Part shown: positions 53,067 through 61,660 of the stretch, in pieces
How positions within the stretch are numbered: position 1 is the first letter of the stretch
Layout of the letters: the number at the start of each line of letters is the position of its first letter
Source of the DNA: Flavobacterium hercynium
Lineage (GTDB): Bacteria; Bacteroidota; Bacteroidia; Flavobacteriales; Flavobacteriaceae
Reading direction: 5' to 3'
Assembly: GCF_002217285.1 (NCBI RefSeq)
Contig: NZ_MUGW01000016.1
Coordinates: 62,001 to 126,000 of the forward strand
DNA: 64,000 nt
Position numbers and translations under genes: made by a program
The notes under the pieces: generated by a model
Database searches by the model: none
Seen by the model: the letters and a program-made list of their open reading frames with translations, nothing else
What the model was told of the DNA's origin: nothing

Positions 53067-53082
53067 TCTGCAATATAATACA

Positions 53083-54771
53083 ATGAATACAATAGAAACA
53101 AAAATACTTCCGTTGAGCGAAGATGATAATAAAATGTGGTGGAAAAATTCTGAAAGCGAACAAATCTTAAATAGAGGATACCTTTTAAAAGGAGAAACTA
53201 TCGAAGGCGCAATCGACAGAATTTGTACAGCGGCAGCCAAAAGACTTTACAAACCAGAACTAAAAGAATCATTTGTAGAAATGATCGAACGCGGATGGAT
53301 GAGTATAAGTTCTCCGGTTTGGGCGAATATGGGAACAGAGCGCGGATTGCCAATTTCTTGTTTTAATGTTCACGTGCCGGATAAGATCGAAGGTATTACA
53401 CATAAATTAGGTGAAGTAATCATGCAAACCAAAATTGGAGGAGGAACATCCGGTTATTTTGGAGAAATGCGTGAAAGAGGAAGTGCCGTTACAGATAATG
53501 GAAAAAGTAGTGGTGCAGTAAGTTTTATGAAGCTTTTTGATACCGCAATGGATACCATTTCGCAAGGTGGTGTGCGTCGTGGCGCATTTGCAGCTTATTT
53601 AGATATCGATCATCCGGATATTGAAGAATTTCTGAAAATAAAAAGTATCGGAAATCCAATCCAGAATTTGTTTAGCGGAATTTGCGTTCCGGATTACTGG
53701 ATGCAGGAAATGATCGACGGAGATAACGAAAAACGTCAATTGTGGGCAAAAGTATTAGAGAGTCGTCAGCAAAAAGGATTACCATACATCTTTTTTAGTG
53801 ACAATGTAAATAAGAACAAACCACAAGTTTATAAAGATCAAAATCTTCGCATCAACGCAAGCAACTTGTGCAGCGAAATTATGTTACCGTCAGATATTGA
53901 TGAATCTTTTATTTGCTGCCTTTCTTCTATGAATCTGGAATTGTATGAAGAGTGGAAAGATACAGAAGCGGTAAAATTGGCAATCTTCTTTTTAGATGCC
54001 GTTTTACAGGAATTTATAGAAAAAACAGAAGGCAATTATTATCTTGGAGCAGCCAATCGTTTTGCTAAAAGACACCGTGCATTAGGACTTGGAGTATTAG
54101 GATGGCATTCGTATTTGCAAAAAAATATGATTCCGTTTGAAGGAATGGAAGCCAAATTAAAGACCACAGAAATCTTTAAAAACATTAGCGAGAAAGCAGA
54201 CAAAGCGAGTCAGGATTTAGCCAGAATATATGGTGAACCGGAATTGCTAAAAGGATACGGAAGACGTAATACAACTACGATGGCAATTGCTCCTACAACA
54301 TCTTCTTCGGCAATTTTAGGACAAACTTCGCCGGGTATTGAGCCTTTTAGTAGTAATTACTATAAAGCCGGATTAAGTAAAGGTAATTTTATGCGTAAAA
54401 ATAAATACCTTAAAAAATTATTGGAAGAAAAAGGATTAGATAACGAAGAGGTTTGGCGTGAAATCATGCTTAACGGAGGAAGCGTACAGCACATGAGTCA
54501 GTTAAGTGCTCATGAAAAGGATGTATTTAAAACCTTTAAAGAAATCAGTCAGTTAGAAATCGTACAGCAAGCCGCGATCAGACAAAAATTTGTAGATCAG
54601 GGGCAAAGTTTAAACTTAAACATTCCGGCAGAATTAGCAATCAAAGAAGTAAATCGACTTATAATTGAAGCGTGGCAGTTAGGAATCAAGAGTTTGTACT
54701 ACCAGCGTAGCCAAAGTGTCTCTAAAGAACTTGTTACAAGTCTTGTGAGCTGCAGCAGTTGCGAATCATAA
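53083..54771 (+). CDS. nrdA: Class I ribonucleoside-diphosphate reductase alpha subunit, short form
   Basis: 562 aa, well short of the usual 750-850. All catalytic residues align with E. coli: Cys93 (C225), Asn261/Cys263/Glu265 in NLCSEI (N437/C439/E441), Cys278 in ICCLS (C462), Tyr539/Tyr540 (Y730/Y731) and the C-terminal SCSSCES redox pair. Only 92 residues precede the first active-site Cys, against 224 in E. coli, so the ATP-cone activity site is absent. Neither subunit has a cone, so dATP feedback through a cone is not possible and control may rest on transcription. A terminator follows at 54777-54810. Confidence 0.94.
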   Translation: MNTIETKILPLSEDDNKMWWKNSESEQILNRGYLLKGETIEGAIDRICTAAAKRLYKPELKESFVEMIERGWMSISSPVWANMGTERGLPISCFNVHVPDKIEGITHKLGEVIMQTKIGGGTSGYFGEMRERGSAVTDNGKSSGAVSFMKLFDTAMDTISQGGVRRGAFAAYLDIDHPDIEEFLKIKSIGNPIQNLFSGICVPDYWMQEMIDGDNEKRQLWAKVLESRQQKGLPYIFFSDNVNKNKPQVYKDQNLRINASNLCSEIMLPSDIDESFICCLSSMNLELYEEWKDTEAVKLAIFFLDAVLQEFIEKTEGNYYLGAANRFAKRHRALGLGVLGWHSYLQKNMIPFEGMEAKLKTTEIFKNISEKADKASQDLARIYGEPELLKGYGRRNTTTMAIAPTTSSSAILGQTSPGIEPFSSNYYKAGLSKGNFMRKNKYLKKLLEEKGLDNEEVWREIMLNGGSVQHMSQLSAHEKDVFKTFKEISQLEIVQQAAIRQKFVDQGQSLNLNIPAELAIKEVNRLIIEAWQLGIKSLYYQRSQSVSKELVTSLVSCSSCES

Positions 54772-54776
54772 AAATC

Positions 54777-54812
54777 AAAAGCCAAATCTTATTCAGATTT
54801 GGCTTTTTTTAT
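54777..54812 (+). terminator. Terminator of the nrd operon
   Basis: AAAAGCCAAATC pairs with GATTTGGCTTTT around a 7-base loop, then a T-run. Confidence 0.88.
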
Positions 54813-54865
54813 GCAAAATAGTTTCTTTATTTAAAATTTTTCAAAAATAATTAATAAATAAAAGA

Positions 54866-54894
54866 GCGTTCATTCATTTATTATTTTATCTTTG
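54866..54894 (+). promoter_or_regulatory. Promoter with probable TetR operator
   Basis: TATCTTTG (54887-54894) is a perfect -7 box. Just upstream GCGTTCATTCATTT (54867-54880) contains CGTTCATTCA, one half of the TGAATGAACG-type palindrome bound by many TetR repressors. The site would block this promoter. Confidence 0.5.
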
Positions 54895-54911
54895 CTGAAA
54901 AATAATATAGA

Positions 54912-55508
54912 ATGCGTGTAAGAGATGTTGATAAAGAAAATCTAGTTATAGAAAATGCTATTGATCAAATCGTTAGAGATGGTTTTCAGGGTTTTAGCAT
55001 GAATAAGCTTGCTAAGGCTTGTTCTGTTTCTGTAGCGACTTTATACATTTATTACAAAGACAAAGACGATTTAATACAAAAAATAGGCGCAAAGATTGCA
55101 CTAAAGTTTTTTGCGGGTACTGTAAAAGGCTTTTCGCCAGAAATGTCATTTGCAGAAGGATTATGGACACAGTGGGAAAACCGGGCTCATTTTACCATGT
55201 TATATCCAAAAGAAGTTGCCTTTTTTGAAATCGTAAAGCATTCTCCACATGCTGAAGTAATATTAGATTCTATCGAAGAGTTTTCGGCTTTTAGAGCTAT
55301 TATGAAAAGGTTTATCGATAATGCAATAGAAAACAAAGATGTGGCGCCAATGGCTTTTGAAGCTTTTTGGAGTGTTGCTTATGGTCCTTTGTATACGTTA
55401 TTGAACTTTCATACGGAGGGTAAGAGTATGGGAGGAAAACCATTTAAACTTACCACAGAAATTATGAGGGATGCTTTTCAGGCAACCATAAAAGGATTAA
55501 AACCTTAG
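54912..55508 (+). CDS. TetR-family transcriptional repressor
   Basis: 198 aa. The N-terminal HTH is at about residues 10-55 (ENAIDQIVRDGFQGFSMNKLAKACSVSVATLYIYYKDKDDLI in the sequence), with the typical LYIYYKDKDDLI ending. The C-terminal ligand domain is divergent. It leads an operon with a small HMA-like protein (5 bp gap) and an MFS exporter, so it most likely represses this operon until the exporter's substrate binds. A TATCTTTG -7 box and an operator-like half-site lie directly upstream. Confidence 0.9.
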   Translation: MRVRDVDKENLVIENAIDQIVRDGFQGFSMNKLAKACSVSVATLYIYYKDKDDLIQKIGAKIALKFFAGTVKGFSPEMSFAEGLWTQWENRAHFTMLYPKEVAFFEIVKHSPHAEVILDSIEEFSAFRAIMKRFIDNAIENKDVAPMAFEAFWSVAYGPLYTLLNFHTEGKSMGGKPFKLTTEIMRDAFQATIKGLKP

Positions 55509-55513
55509 AAATC

Positions 55514-55741
55514 ATGGAAAGAGATTTACATTACATACATGTTTTTAAAACAAATATCAGACAGCTAGATCCTGTTTGCGAGATGAAAAATGCATTAGAC
55601 AATCACAAAGATATTCTGGAATGGAGTATTGATTGTGAAGATGTTGATTGTGTTCTTCGTGTTGTTTCTGAAACATTGCTTCCGGAAACTATTATCAATT
55701 TAATTCAACAGTTTGGTTACCAGTGTCAGGAACTGAACTAA
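55514..55741 (+). CDS. Small HMA-fold-like protein of unknown function
   Basis: 75 aa. It has the beta-alpha-beta-beta-alpha-beta rhythm of heavy-metal-associated domains (YIHVFKTNI, LDNHKDILEWSIDCEDVDCVLRVVS, PETIINLIQQFGYQCQEL) but no CxxC metal-binding pair near the N-terminus. The four Cys are scattered. Flavobacteria have many such stand-alone HMA-like proteins without a known role. It lies between TetR and MFS genes with gaps of 5 and 18 bp, so it is certainly co-transcribed. A metal or redox function is a guess. Confidence 0.72.
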   Translation: MERDLHYIHVFKTNIRQLDPVCEMKNALDNHKDILEWSIDCEDVDCVLRVVSETLLPETIINLIQQFGYQCQELN

Positions 55742-55759
55742 CAAAAAATACATTTATAT

Positions 55760-57022
55760 ATGGAAAAAAATACAATACAGATTCCTGCTTTTACATTGAA
55801 TCAAAAAATATTAATTGCCATACTTGCGCTGTTGCAGTTTACGGTAATTTTAGACTTTATGGTCATCTCTCCATTAGGCGATATACTGATGAAAACACTG
55901 GACATGACCACAGCAAATTTTGGTTTTGCCGTTTCTGCCTATGCTTTTAGTGCCGGAGCTTCAGGGTTATTAGCAGCTGGTTTTGCTGACAAATTTGACA
56001 GAAAAAAACTGCTGATCTTTTTTTATACCGGATTTATAATAGGAACCTTCTTTTGTGCGCTTTCAAACAGTTACGAAACGTTGCTTATGGCAAGAATTGT
56101 AACAGGTCTTTTTGGAGGTGTAATTGGTTCTGTTTCATTGGCTATCGTAACGGATTTGTTTATGATTCAACAACGCGGACGTGTTATGGGATTCATACAA
56201 ATGGCCTATGCTAGCAGCCAGATTTTAGGAATTCCGGTTGGTTTGTATTTTGCAAATCATTGGGGCTGGCATTCTTCTTTTATTATGATTGCCGTTTTGG
56301 GAATATTTATTCTTATTGCCATTATTACACAAATGCAGCCCGTAAACAAACACTTAGAATTACAATCAGATAAAAATGCTTTTCTGCATTTATGGGATAC
56401 ACTGAGCAACAAGAATTATCAGATAGGTTTTATGGCAATTGCTTTTCTTTCAGTAGGAGGTTTTATGCTACAGCCTTTCGGAACGGCTTTCCTGGTAAAT
56501 AATATTCATATAAGCCATCTGGAGCTGCCAATGGTATTTTTCTTTACCGGACTTTCAGTACTATTTATCATGCCGATAATAGGAAAACTGAGTGATAAAG
56601 TGAGCAAGTTTAAATTGTTTACAGCAGGATCATTGCTTTCTATAATCATGGTAATCGTTTATACCAATTTGGGTCCAATTCCGCTTTGGCAAGTTGTAGT
56701 GCTCACTATGATTATGTTTATGGGAATCATGAGCCGTATGGTTCCGGCAACAACACTTAATACTGCAATTCCCGATATGAAGGATCGCGGGGCATATATG
56801 GCGATAACAGCATCTCTTCAACAAATTGCGGGCGGAATAGCGGCGGTAGCAGCAGGATTTATTGTACATCAGGAAACAAAGACTTCACCATTAGAGAACT
56901 ATGATATTTTAGGTTATGTAATTGCTGTTGTTACCTTTTTTAGCGTCTTTCTAATATGGAGAGTAGATAAATTAGCGAAATCAAAAGACAAAACAATTGT
57001 TGTTCCTACTACCATAGAATAA
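55760..57022 (+). CDS. MFS transporter, DHA1-type drug efflux-like
   Basis: 420 aa, 12 predicted membrane helices in two sets of six with a central loop near residue 195-215. The motif A-like loop GFADKFDRKKLLIF after TM2 and a helix with GRVMGFIQMAYASSQILGIPVG (motif C-like position) place it in the DHA1/arabinose-efflux-like group of proton antiporters. As the last gene of a TetR operon it probably exports the compound sensed by the regulator. A terminator follows at 57044-57079. Confidence 0.9.
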   Translation: MEKNTIQIPAFTLNQKILIAILALLQFTVILDFMVISPLGDILMKTLDMTTANFGFAVSAYAFSAGASGLLAAGFADKFDRKKLLIFFYTGFIIGTFFCALSNSYETLLMARIVTGLFGGVIGSVSLAIVTDLFMIQQRGRVMGFIQMAYASSQILGIPVGLYFANHWGWHSSFIMIAVLGIFILIAIITQMQPVNKHLELQSDKNAFLHLWDTLSNKNYQIGFMAIAFLSVGGFMLQPFGTAFLVNNIHISHLELPMVFFFTGLSVLFIMPIIGKLSDKVSKFKLFTAGSLLSIIMVIVYTNLGPIPLWQVVVLTMIMFMGIMSRMVPATTLNTAIPDMKDRGAYMAITASLQQIAGGIAAVAAGFIVHQETKTSPLENYDILGYVIAVVTFFSVFLIWRVDKLAKSKDKTIVVPTTIE

Positions 57023-57043
57023 ATAATTACAATCTAGATTAAT

Positions 57044-57080
57044 AAAGTCCTGAGAACGAAATGTTTTCAGGACTTTTTTT
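57044..57080 (+). terminator. Terminator of the TetR-MFS operon
   Basis: AAAGTCCTGA (57044-57053) pairs with TCAGGACTTT (57067-57076), then T's. The rest of the 331-bp gap to 57354 contains the lacI promoter and two operator-like sites. Confidence 0.85.
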
Positions 57081-57281
57081 GTGCCATTTTCTAAAAGTTA
57101 AAAATTATGTAATGTGACGAAGTTAAAAAGTTAAAATTTTACTTAGAATTTATAATATTCTTACAGTAAATCTGTTATTATAAAAGGTTGATTGGATTAT
57201 TTTTGTTTAAAATAAGATATTGTTTAATGATAATTAATTTTTTAGTTTAAAAAATGATAATTATTCAAAAATAAAATTGAA

Positions 57282-57341
57282 AAATCGTTTTAGTAAATAT
57301 TTTGTATACATTTGTTAGAGCACTTACATATTTACTAAAAC
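57282..57341. promoter_or_regulatory. LacI operator-like sites and lacI promoter
   Basis: AAATCGTTTTAGTAAATA at 57282-57299 is repeated exactly at 58430-58447, upstream of susC. Its 13-base part TATTTACTAAAAC recurs inverted at 57329-57341. The core AAATCGTTTT has the central CG symmetry of LacI-family operators. The -7 box TACATTTG lies between them at 57307-57314. Confidence 0.65.
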
Positions 57342-57353
57342 TTTCCCAACTGA

Positions 57354-58370
57354 ATGAAAAGGATTACCATAAAAGACATCGCTACAGAGGCACAGGTATC
57401 TATTTCGACAGTATCTTTTGTAGTTAATGGAAAAGGTGAGAAAATGGGAATTAGTGCATCAGTAATTAAAAAAGTACAGCAGGCAGCAAAAAAGCTTAAT
57501 TACAGACCAAGTATGATTGCTACAAGCCTTAGAACAGGCAAAACTCGATCTATTGGTTTAATTGTCGAAGACATTTCGAATCAGTTTTTTGCAGAGCTTG
57601 CCAGAGTAATCGAAGATGAAGCAAAGAGTATCGATTACAGAGTTTTTTATTGCAGTACCGGAGGAGATGATAAATGTTCTGAAGAGTTAATTCATAGTTT
57701 GCTGCAAGCCAATGTTGACGGTTTTATTATTACACCAACAAAGAATCTAGAACAAAGTATTGATCATCTTCTAAAATTAAAAAAACCGGTAGTATTAATC
57801 GACAGGTTTTTTCCGGGACAGGAAGTAAGTCATGTGGTGATGGATAATTATGAAGCATCAAACTCGGCAACTAAATTTTTGATCGATAAGGGATGTAAGA
57901 ATATTGCAGTTGTCAACAATACATCTGACATGATGCAAATGAAATTAAGACAAGACGGATGTACAGATGCATTGAAAGAAGCAAAGATTTATAAGGAATC
58001 GTTGGTTTATAAAATGGATTACAATATAGATGAGGACATAAGAACTGACGCTGCAATTCGTTTTTTTGAAAAAAATGTACCAATCGATGGCGTTTTGTTC
58101 TTAGCAAACTATATGGGATTGACCGGGCTTCAGGCTTTTAAAAGAATGGGTGTAAAAATACCGGAAGATATTTCGGTCATTGTTTTTGACGATCATGAAA
58201 GTTTTAAACTGCATACGCCAATGATAACCGTAGTAGCGCAGCCCATAAAAGAAATTGCAGTCAAGTCGATTCATTTACTGGCAAGTCAGATGAAAAATGC
58301 GGAAAGCTTTGAAATCGAAAAGAGTTTAAAAAAAGGCAAATTAATTATAAGAGAATCAGTAAAAAAATAA
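57354..58370 (+). CDS. LacI-family transcriptional regulator of the PUL
   Basis: 338 aa. The N-terminal LacI HTH TIKDIATEAQVSISTVSFVVNG and the hinge helix region (YRPSMIATSLRTGKT) are followed by a periplasmic-binding-like sensor domain (IGLIVEDISNQFFAELARVIE, VDGFIITPT, DGVLFLANYMG, ISVIVFDDHESFKLHTPMITVVAQP). It should sense a sugar or sugar phosphate and control the SusCD genes that follow, and itself, through the shared operator. A short hairpin AAACAAAT/ATTTGTTT (58393-58410) ends the transcript before susC. Confidence 0.92.
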   Translation: MKRITIKDIATEAQVSISTVSFVVNGKGEKMGISASVIKKVQQAAKKLNYRPSMIATSLRTGKTRSIGLIVEDISNQFFAELARVIEDEAKSIDYRVFYCSTGGDDKCSEELIHSLLQANVDGFIITPTKNLEQSIDHLLKLKKPVVLIDRFFPGQEVSHVVMDNYEASNSATKFLIDKGCKNIAVVNNTSDMMQMKLRQDGCTDALKEAKIYKESLVYKMDYNIDEDIRTDAAIRFFEKNVPIDGVLFLANYMGLTGLQAFKRMGVKIPEDISVIVFDDHESFKLHTPMITVVAQPIKEIAVKSIHLLASQMKNAESFEIEKSLKKGKLIIRESVKK

Positions 58371-58392
58371 AAGGAAAAGCTAAAAAGTAAGG

Positions 58393-58416
58393 AAACAAAT
58401 TGATTTGTTTTTTTTT
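58393..58416 (+). terminator. Terminator after lacI
   Basis: AAACAAAT and ATTTGTTT with a T-run, separating lacI from susC. Confidence 0.6.
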
Positions 58417-58429
58417 ACCCTTTTTTCCT

Positions 58430-58447
58430 AAATCGTTTTAGTAAATA
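58430..58447. promoter_or_regulatory. LacI operator-like site upstream of susC
   Basis: AAATCGTTTTAGTAAATA, identical over 18 bases to the site upstream of lacI; 108 bp before the susC start. Confidence 0.65.
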
Positions 58448-58554
58448 GATTACAGAGTGCAAAAAAAAAGTTCTGTCGTACAGCATTCTGAAATTTTTAA
58501 TTATAAAACCAAGTATGCAGAACAAACAAAAACAAAAATAAATAACCAAAAAAA

Positions 58555-61500
58555 ATGCTTATGAAACGATTATTAGCAGTGTTAGGAATGGTGTTGCTTA
58601 GCAGTTTAGGAGCTGTTGCGCAGAATCGATTAATAACAGGCATAGTAACAGATGCGGAGAACAAGGGAGTTGTTGCCGCATCAGTAGAAGTTCAGGGAAA
58701 ACCATTTAACGCCATGACAGATGTTGAAGGTCGGTTTAAGATGAATGTTCCGGAAGGTAAGGTTACATTAAAAATCTCTTCTATGGGCTTTGTCTCAAAA
58801 TCAGTAGTACTTCAGGAAACAGAAACAAAAGTAACGGTGCAGTTAGCAGAAGATGCACAAGAACTAAAAGATGTGGTAGTAACATCTTTTGGTGTAAAAA
58901 AACAAAAGAAAAGTTTAGGTTATGCGGTAGCAGAGCTTAAAGGAGAAGAACTAACAAAAAATAAAGAAGTTAACTTAGGAAATTCGCTTCAGGGTAAAAT
59001 TGCCGGAGTTAACGTTTCTGCACCAACCTCAGGACCATCAGGTTCAAGCCGTGTGGTTATTCGAGGAGCTACATCAGCTTCTGGATTAAACCAGCCTTTG
59101 TATGTAGTCGATGGAATTCCGATCGATAACAGTCAGCAGGGAAATGCAGGAATGTATGGTGGTGCTGATAAAGGGGATGGAATGTCTTCTTTCAATCCGG
59201 AAGATATTGCTACAATCTCGGTTCTTAAAGGTAGTGCCGCTTCTGCGCTTTACGGATACAGAGGATCAAACGGTGTTATTTTAATTACTACTAAAAAAGG
59301 AAGAAACAACACAGGATTAGGTGTAGATTTTAGTACCAATTCTACGTTCAATACTCCTATGAATCTTTTAAAATGGCAAGATCAATACGGAGCCGGAGCA
59401 CCGGTAGAAGGTGTTGCAACACGATTTGGTAATTTACAGGAATTTAGAGATAGTTACTACTTTGCGTGGGGAGATAAATATGACGGAACACCTTCTTTGG
59501 CGCTCGACGGATCGACACAACCTTACAAGGCATACGGAAAAGATAATGTTAAAAACTTTTACAGAACAGGTTTTTCATTCAGTAATACATTAGCTATTTC
59601 AGGAGGAAATGAAAGTACTAACTTCAGATTGTCTTTTGGAAATACTAAAGACGAATCGATCATGCCGGGAACTAATTTTGGAAGAAATAACGTTTCGTTA
59701 AGTTTAAATTCAGCAGTAAACGAAAAAATAAGCATCGAAGCCAATGCGCAATACGCTTCAGAGAAAAGTCATAACCGACCTTATTTGAATGATTCGCCAA
59801 AGAATGCTTCTTTCCCTGTTACTTTTTTAACACCGGGAACAGATATCAGATCACTTCGTAATGCTTATGATGAAAATGGTGGAGAAGCAGATTATTTCGG
59901 GACCAATTTATACCATACCAATCCTTATTTTGCAACGCAGGAAGGTCTTAATGATGATCTTAGAAAACGTTTTATAGGATCAGCAAAAGTAAATTATAAC
60001 ATTACAGATAAAATTTATGCTAAAGCTGTTCTGGGTATCGATGATATCAATTACGAAATAACAGAAATAGAGCCAACAGGTATTAACTATTCAATAGGTG
60101 GAGCTTATGATAATAGAGTTGAAACCCGTTCAGAGGTAAATGCTTCAGGATATTTAGGATACAAAGGTGATTTGGCAACCAATCTTTCGCTAGATGCTTT
60201 TGTTGGAGCCAACCGCCAGCACAACCGATACAGCGGTATCAAAATGAGAGGAGTTAATTACATCGTACCTTTTAAATATTTCTACGGAAATACAACGCCT
60301 GAAAAAACAGAAAAAATATTCTCAGAAAGTGAAGTAAACTCTCTTTTTTATTCAGCAGATTTAGGATACAAAGATTTCTTATATCTTAGTTTAACAGGTC
60401 GTGAGGATTGGTTTTCTACATTAGATCCTTCTAACAACAGTACGTTTTATCCATCTGTAAGTACGAGTTTTATTTATTCAGAAGTATTAAAACTACCGGA
60501 ATGGATGACATACGGTAAATTAAGAGCTGGTTGGGGTAACGTTGGAGGTGCTTTACCGGAAGCCTATGCTTTACAGCTTACTTACCTTGCTCCGGACGGG
60601 CAGACAAATTCTCTGGGACAGCCAATTTTAGGAATCAATGGAGAAACAGTTCCTAACAAATTTTTAAAACCATATAACGTAAGTACAATCGAGTTTGGTT
60701 TCGAAAATACATTTTTCAATAACAGATTAAGTACCGATTTAACATTCTATAGCAAGAGAACAACAAATGATATTACTGATGCTGATATTTCTCAAACTTC
60801 AGGATACAGAACGACTAAAATAAACGTGGGAGAAATTCTGAATCAGGGAGTTGAATTTGCTATCAATTTAAAAGCAGTAAAAACGCCAAATTTCTCCTGG
60901 AGCGTTGGTTATAATATTGCTTATAATGATAGTGAAGTTATTAGTCTTTCAGATAAAATTACAACCAAATCATTAGAAGGAAACAGAGACGCAAGAGCAT
61001 CTGTAGTTTTAGAAAAAGGACAGCCTTTTGGAGTAATTAAGGCTTATGATTATTTAAGAGATGCTAACGGTACAGTTGTTTTGGATTCGCAAGGAAGATT
61101 TATGAGAGGGGATTTAATTATTGCAGGTCAGGGTGTTGCTCCAACTTCAATGGGATTAACAAATGACTTCTCGTATAAAAACTTCACACTATCTGTTTTT
61201 GTAGATGCTAAATTTGGAGGCGATATTTATTCTGCTACCAACCAATTAGGAACACGTTACGGATTATCAGATACTACACTTGAGGGTCGTGAAACCGGAG
61301 TGGCCGTAAGTGGAGTAGATGTAGACGGAAATCCGGTAAACACAACTGTTTCTGCTTATGATTACTGGAGAAGTTATAGCGATGTAACCTCAAATTTTGT
61401 TTACAATGCCGATTTTGTAAAGTTAAGAGCGGTTTCTTTTGGGTATAATTTTCCGAAAGAATACATTGAGAAAACCCCATTTCAATCCATCAGTTTAGCT

Positions 61501-61650
61501 TTCTCTGCTCATAATTTATGGACAATTTACAGCAATACGCCAAACATCGATCCAGAGTCAAACTATTCAAACAGTAATGCTCAAGGACTTGAAAGAGCAA
61601 CTATGCCTTTGACAAGAAACTACGGTTTAACGCTTAATGTCAAATTCTAA
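58555..61650 (+). CDS. SusC/RagA-family TonB-linked outer membrane transporter
   Basis: 1031 aa. A signal peptide (LLSSLGAVAQ) is followed by a carboxypeptidase-regulatory-like domain (about 25-105: ITGIVTDAENKGVVAASVEV). Next come the TonB-box region with LKDVVVTSFGVKKQKKSLGYA, the plug with SVLKGSAASALYGYRGSNGVILITTKKG, and a large barrel ending in an aromatic strand LTLNVKF. It imports oligosaccharides with its SusD lid. The start could equally be the ATG at 58561. The downstream susD begins 10 bp after the stop. Confidence 0.95.
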   Translation: MLMKRLLAVLGMVLLSSLGAVAQNRLITGIVTDAENKGVVAASVEVQGKPFNAMTDVEGRFKMNVPEGKVTLKISSMGFVSKSVVLQETETKVTVQLAEDAQELKDVVVTSFGVKKQKKSLGYAVAELKGEELTKNKEVNLGNSLQGKIAGVNVSAPTSGPSGSSRVVIRGATSASGLNQPLYVVDGIPIDNSQQGNAGMYGGADKGDGMSSFNPEDIATISVLKGSAASALYGYRGSNGVILITTKKGRNNTGLGVDFSTNSTFNTPMNLLKWQDQYGAGAPVEGVATRFGNLQEFRDSYYFAWGDKYDGTPSLALDGSTQPYKAYGKDNVKNFYRTGFSFSNTLAISGGNESTNFRLSFGNTKDESIMPGTNFGRNNVSLSLNSAVNEKISIEANAQYASEKSHNRPYLNDSPKNASFPVTFLTPGTDIRSLRNAYDENGGEADYFGTNLYHTNPYFATQEGLNDDLRKRFIGSAKVNYNITDKIYAKAVLGIDDINYEITEIEPTGINYSIGGAYDNRVETRSEVNASGYLGYKGDLATNLSLDAFVGANRQHNRYSGIKMRGVNYIVPFKYFYGNTTPEKTEKIFSESEVNSLFYSADLGYKDFLYLSLTGREDWFSTLDPSNNSTFYPSVSTSFIYSEVLKLPEWMTYGKLRAGWGNVGGALPEAYALQLTYLAPDGQTNSLGQPILGINGETVPNKFLKPYNVSTIEFGFENTFFNNRLSTDLTFYSKRTTNDITDADISQTSGYRTTKINVGEILNQGVEFAINLKAVKTPNFSWSVGYNIAYNDSEVISLSDKITTKSLEGNRDARASVVLEKGQPFGVIKAYDYLRDANGTVVLDSQGRFMRGDLIIAGQGVAPTSMGLTNDFSYKNFTLSVFVDAKFGGDIYSATNQLGTRYGLSDTTLEGRETGVAVSGVDVDGNPVNTTVSAYDYWRSYSDVTSNFVYNADFVKLRAVSFGYNFPKEYIEKTPFQSISLAFSAHNLWTIYSNTPNIDPESNYSNSNAQGLERATMPLTRNYGLTLNVKF

Positions 61651-61660
61651 TAAAAAAAAG

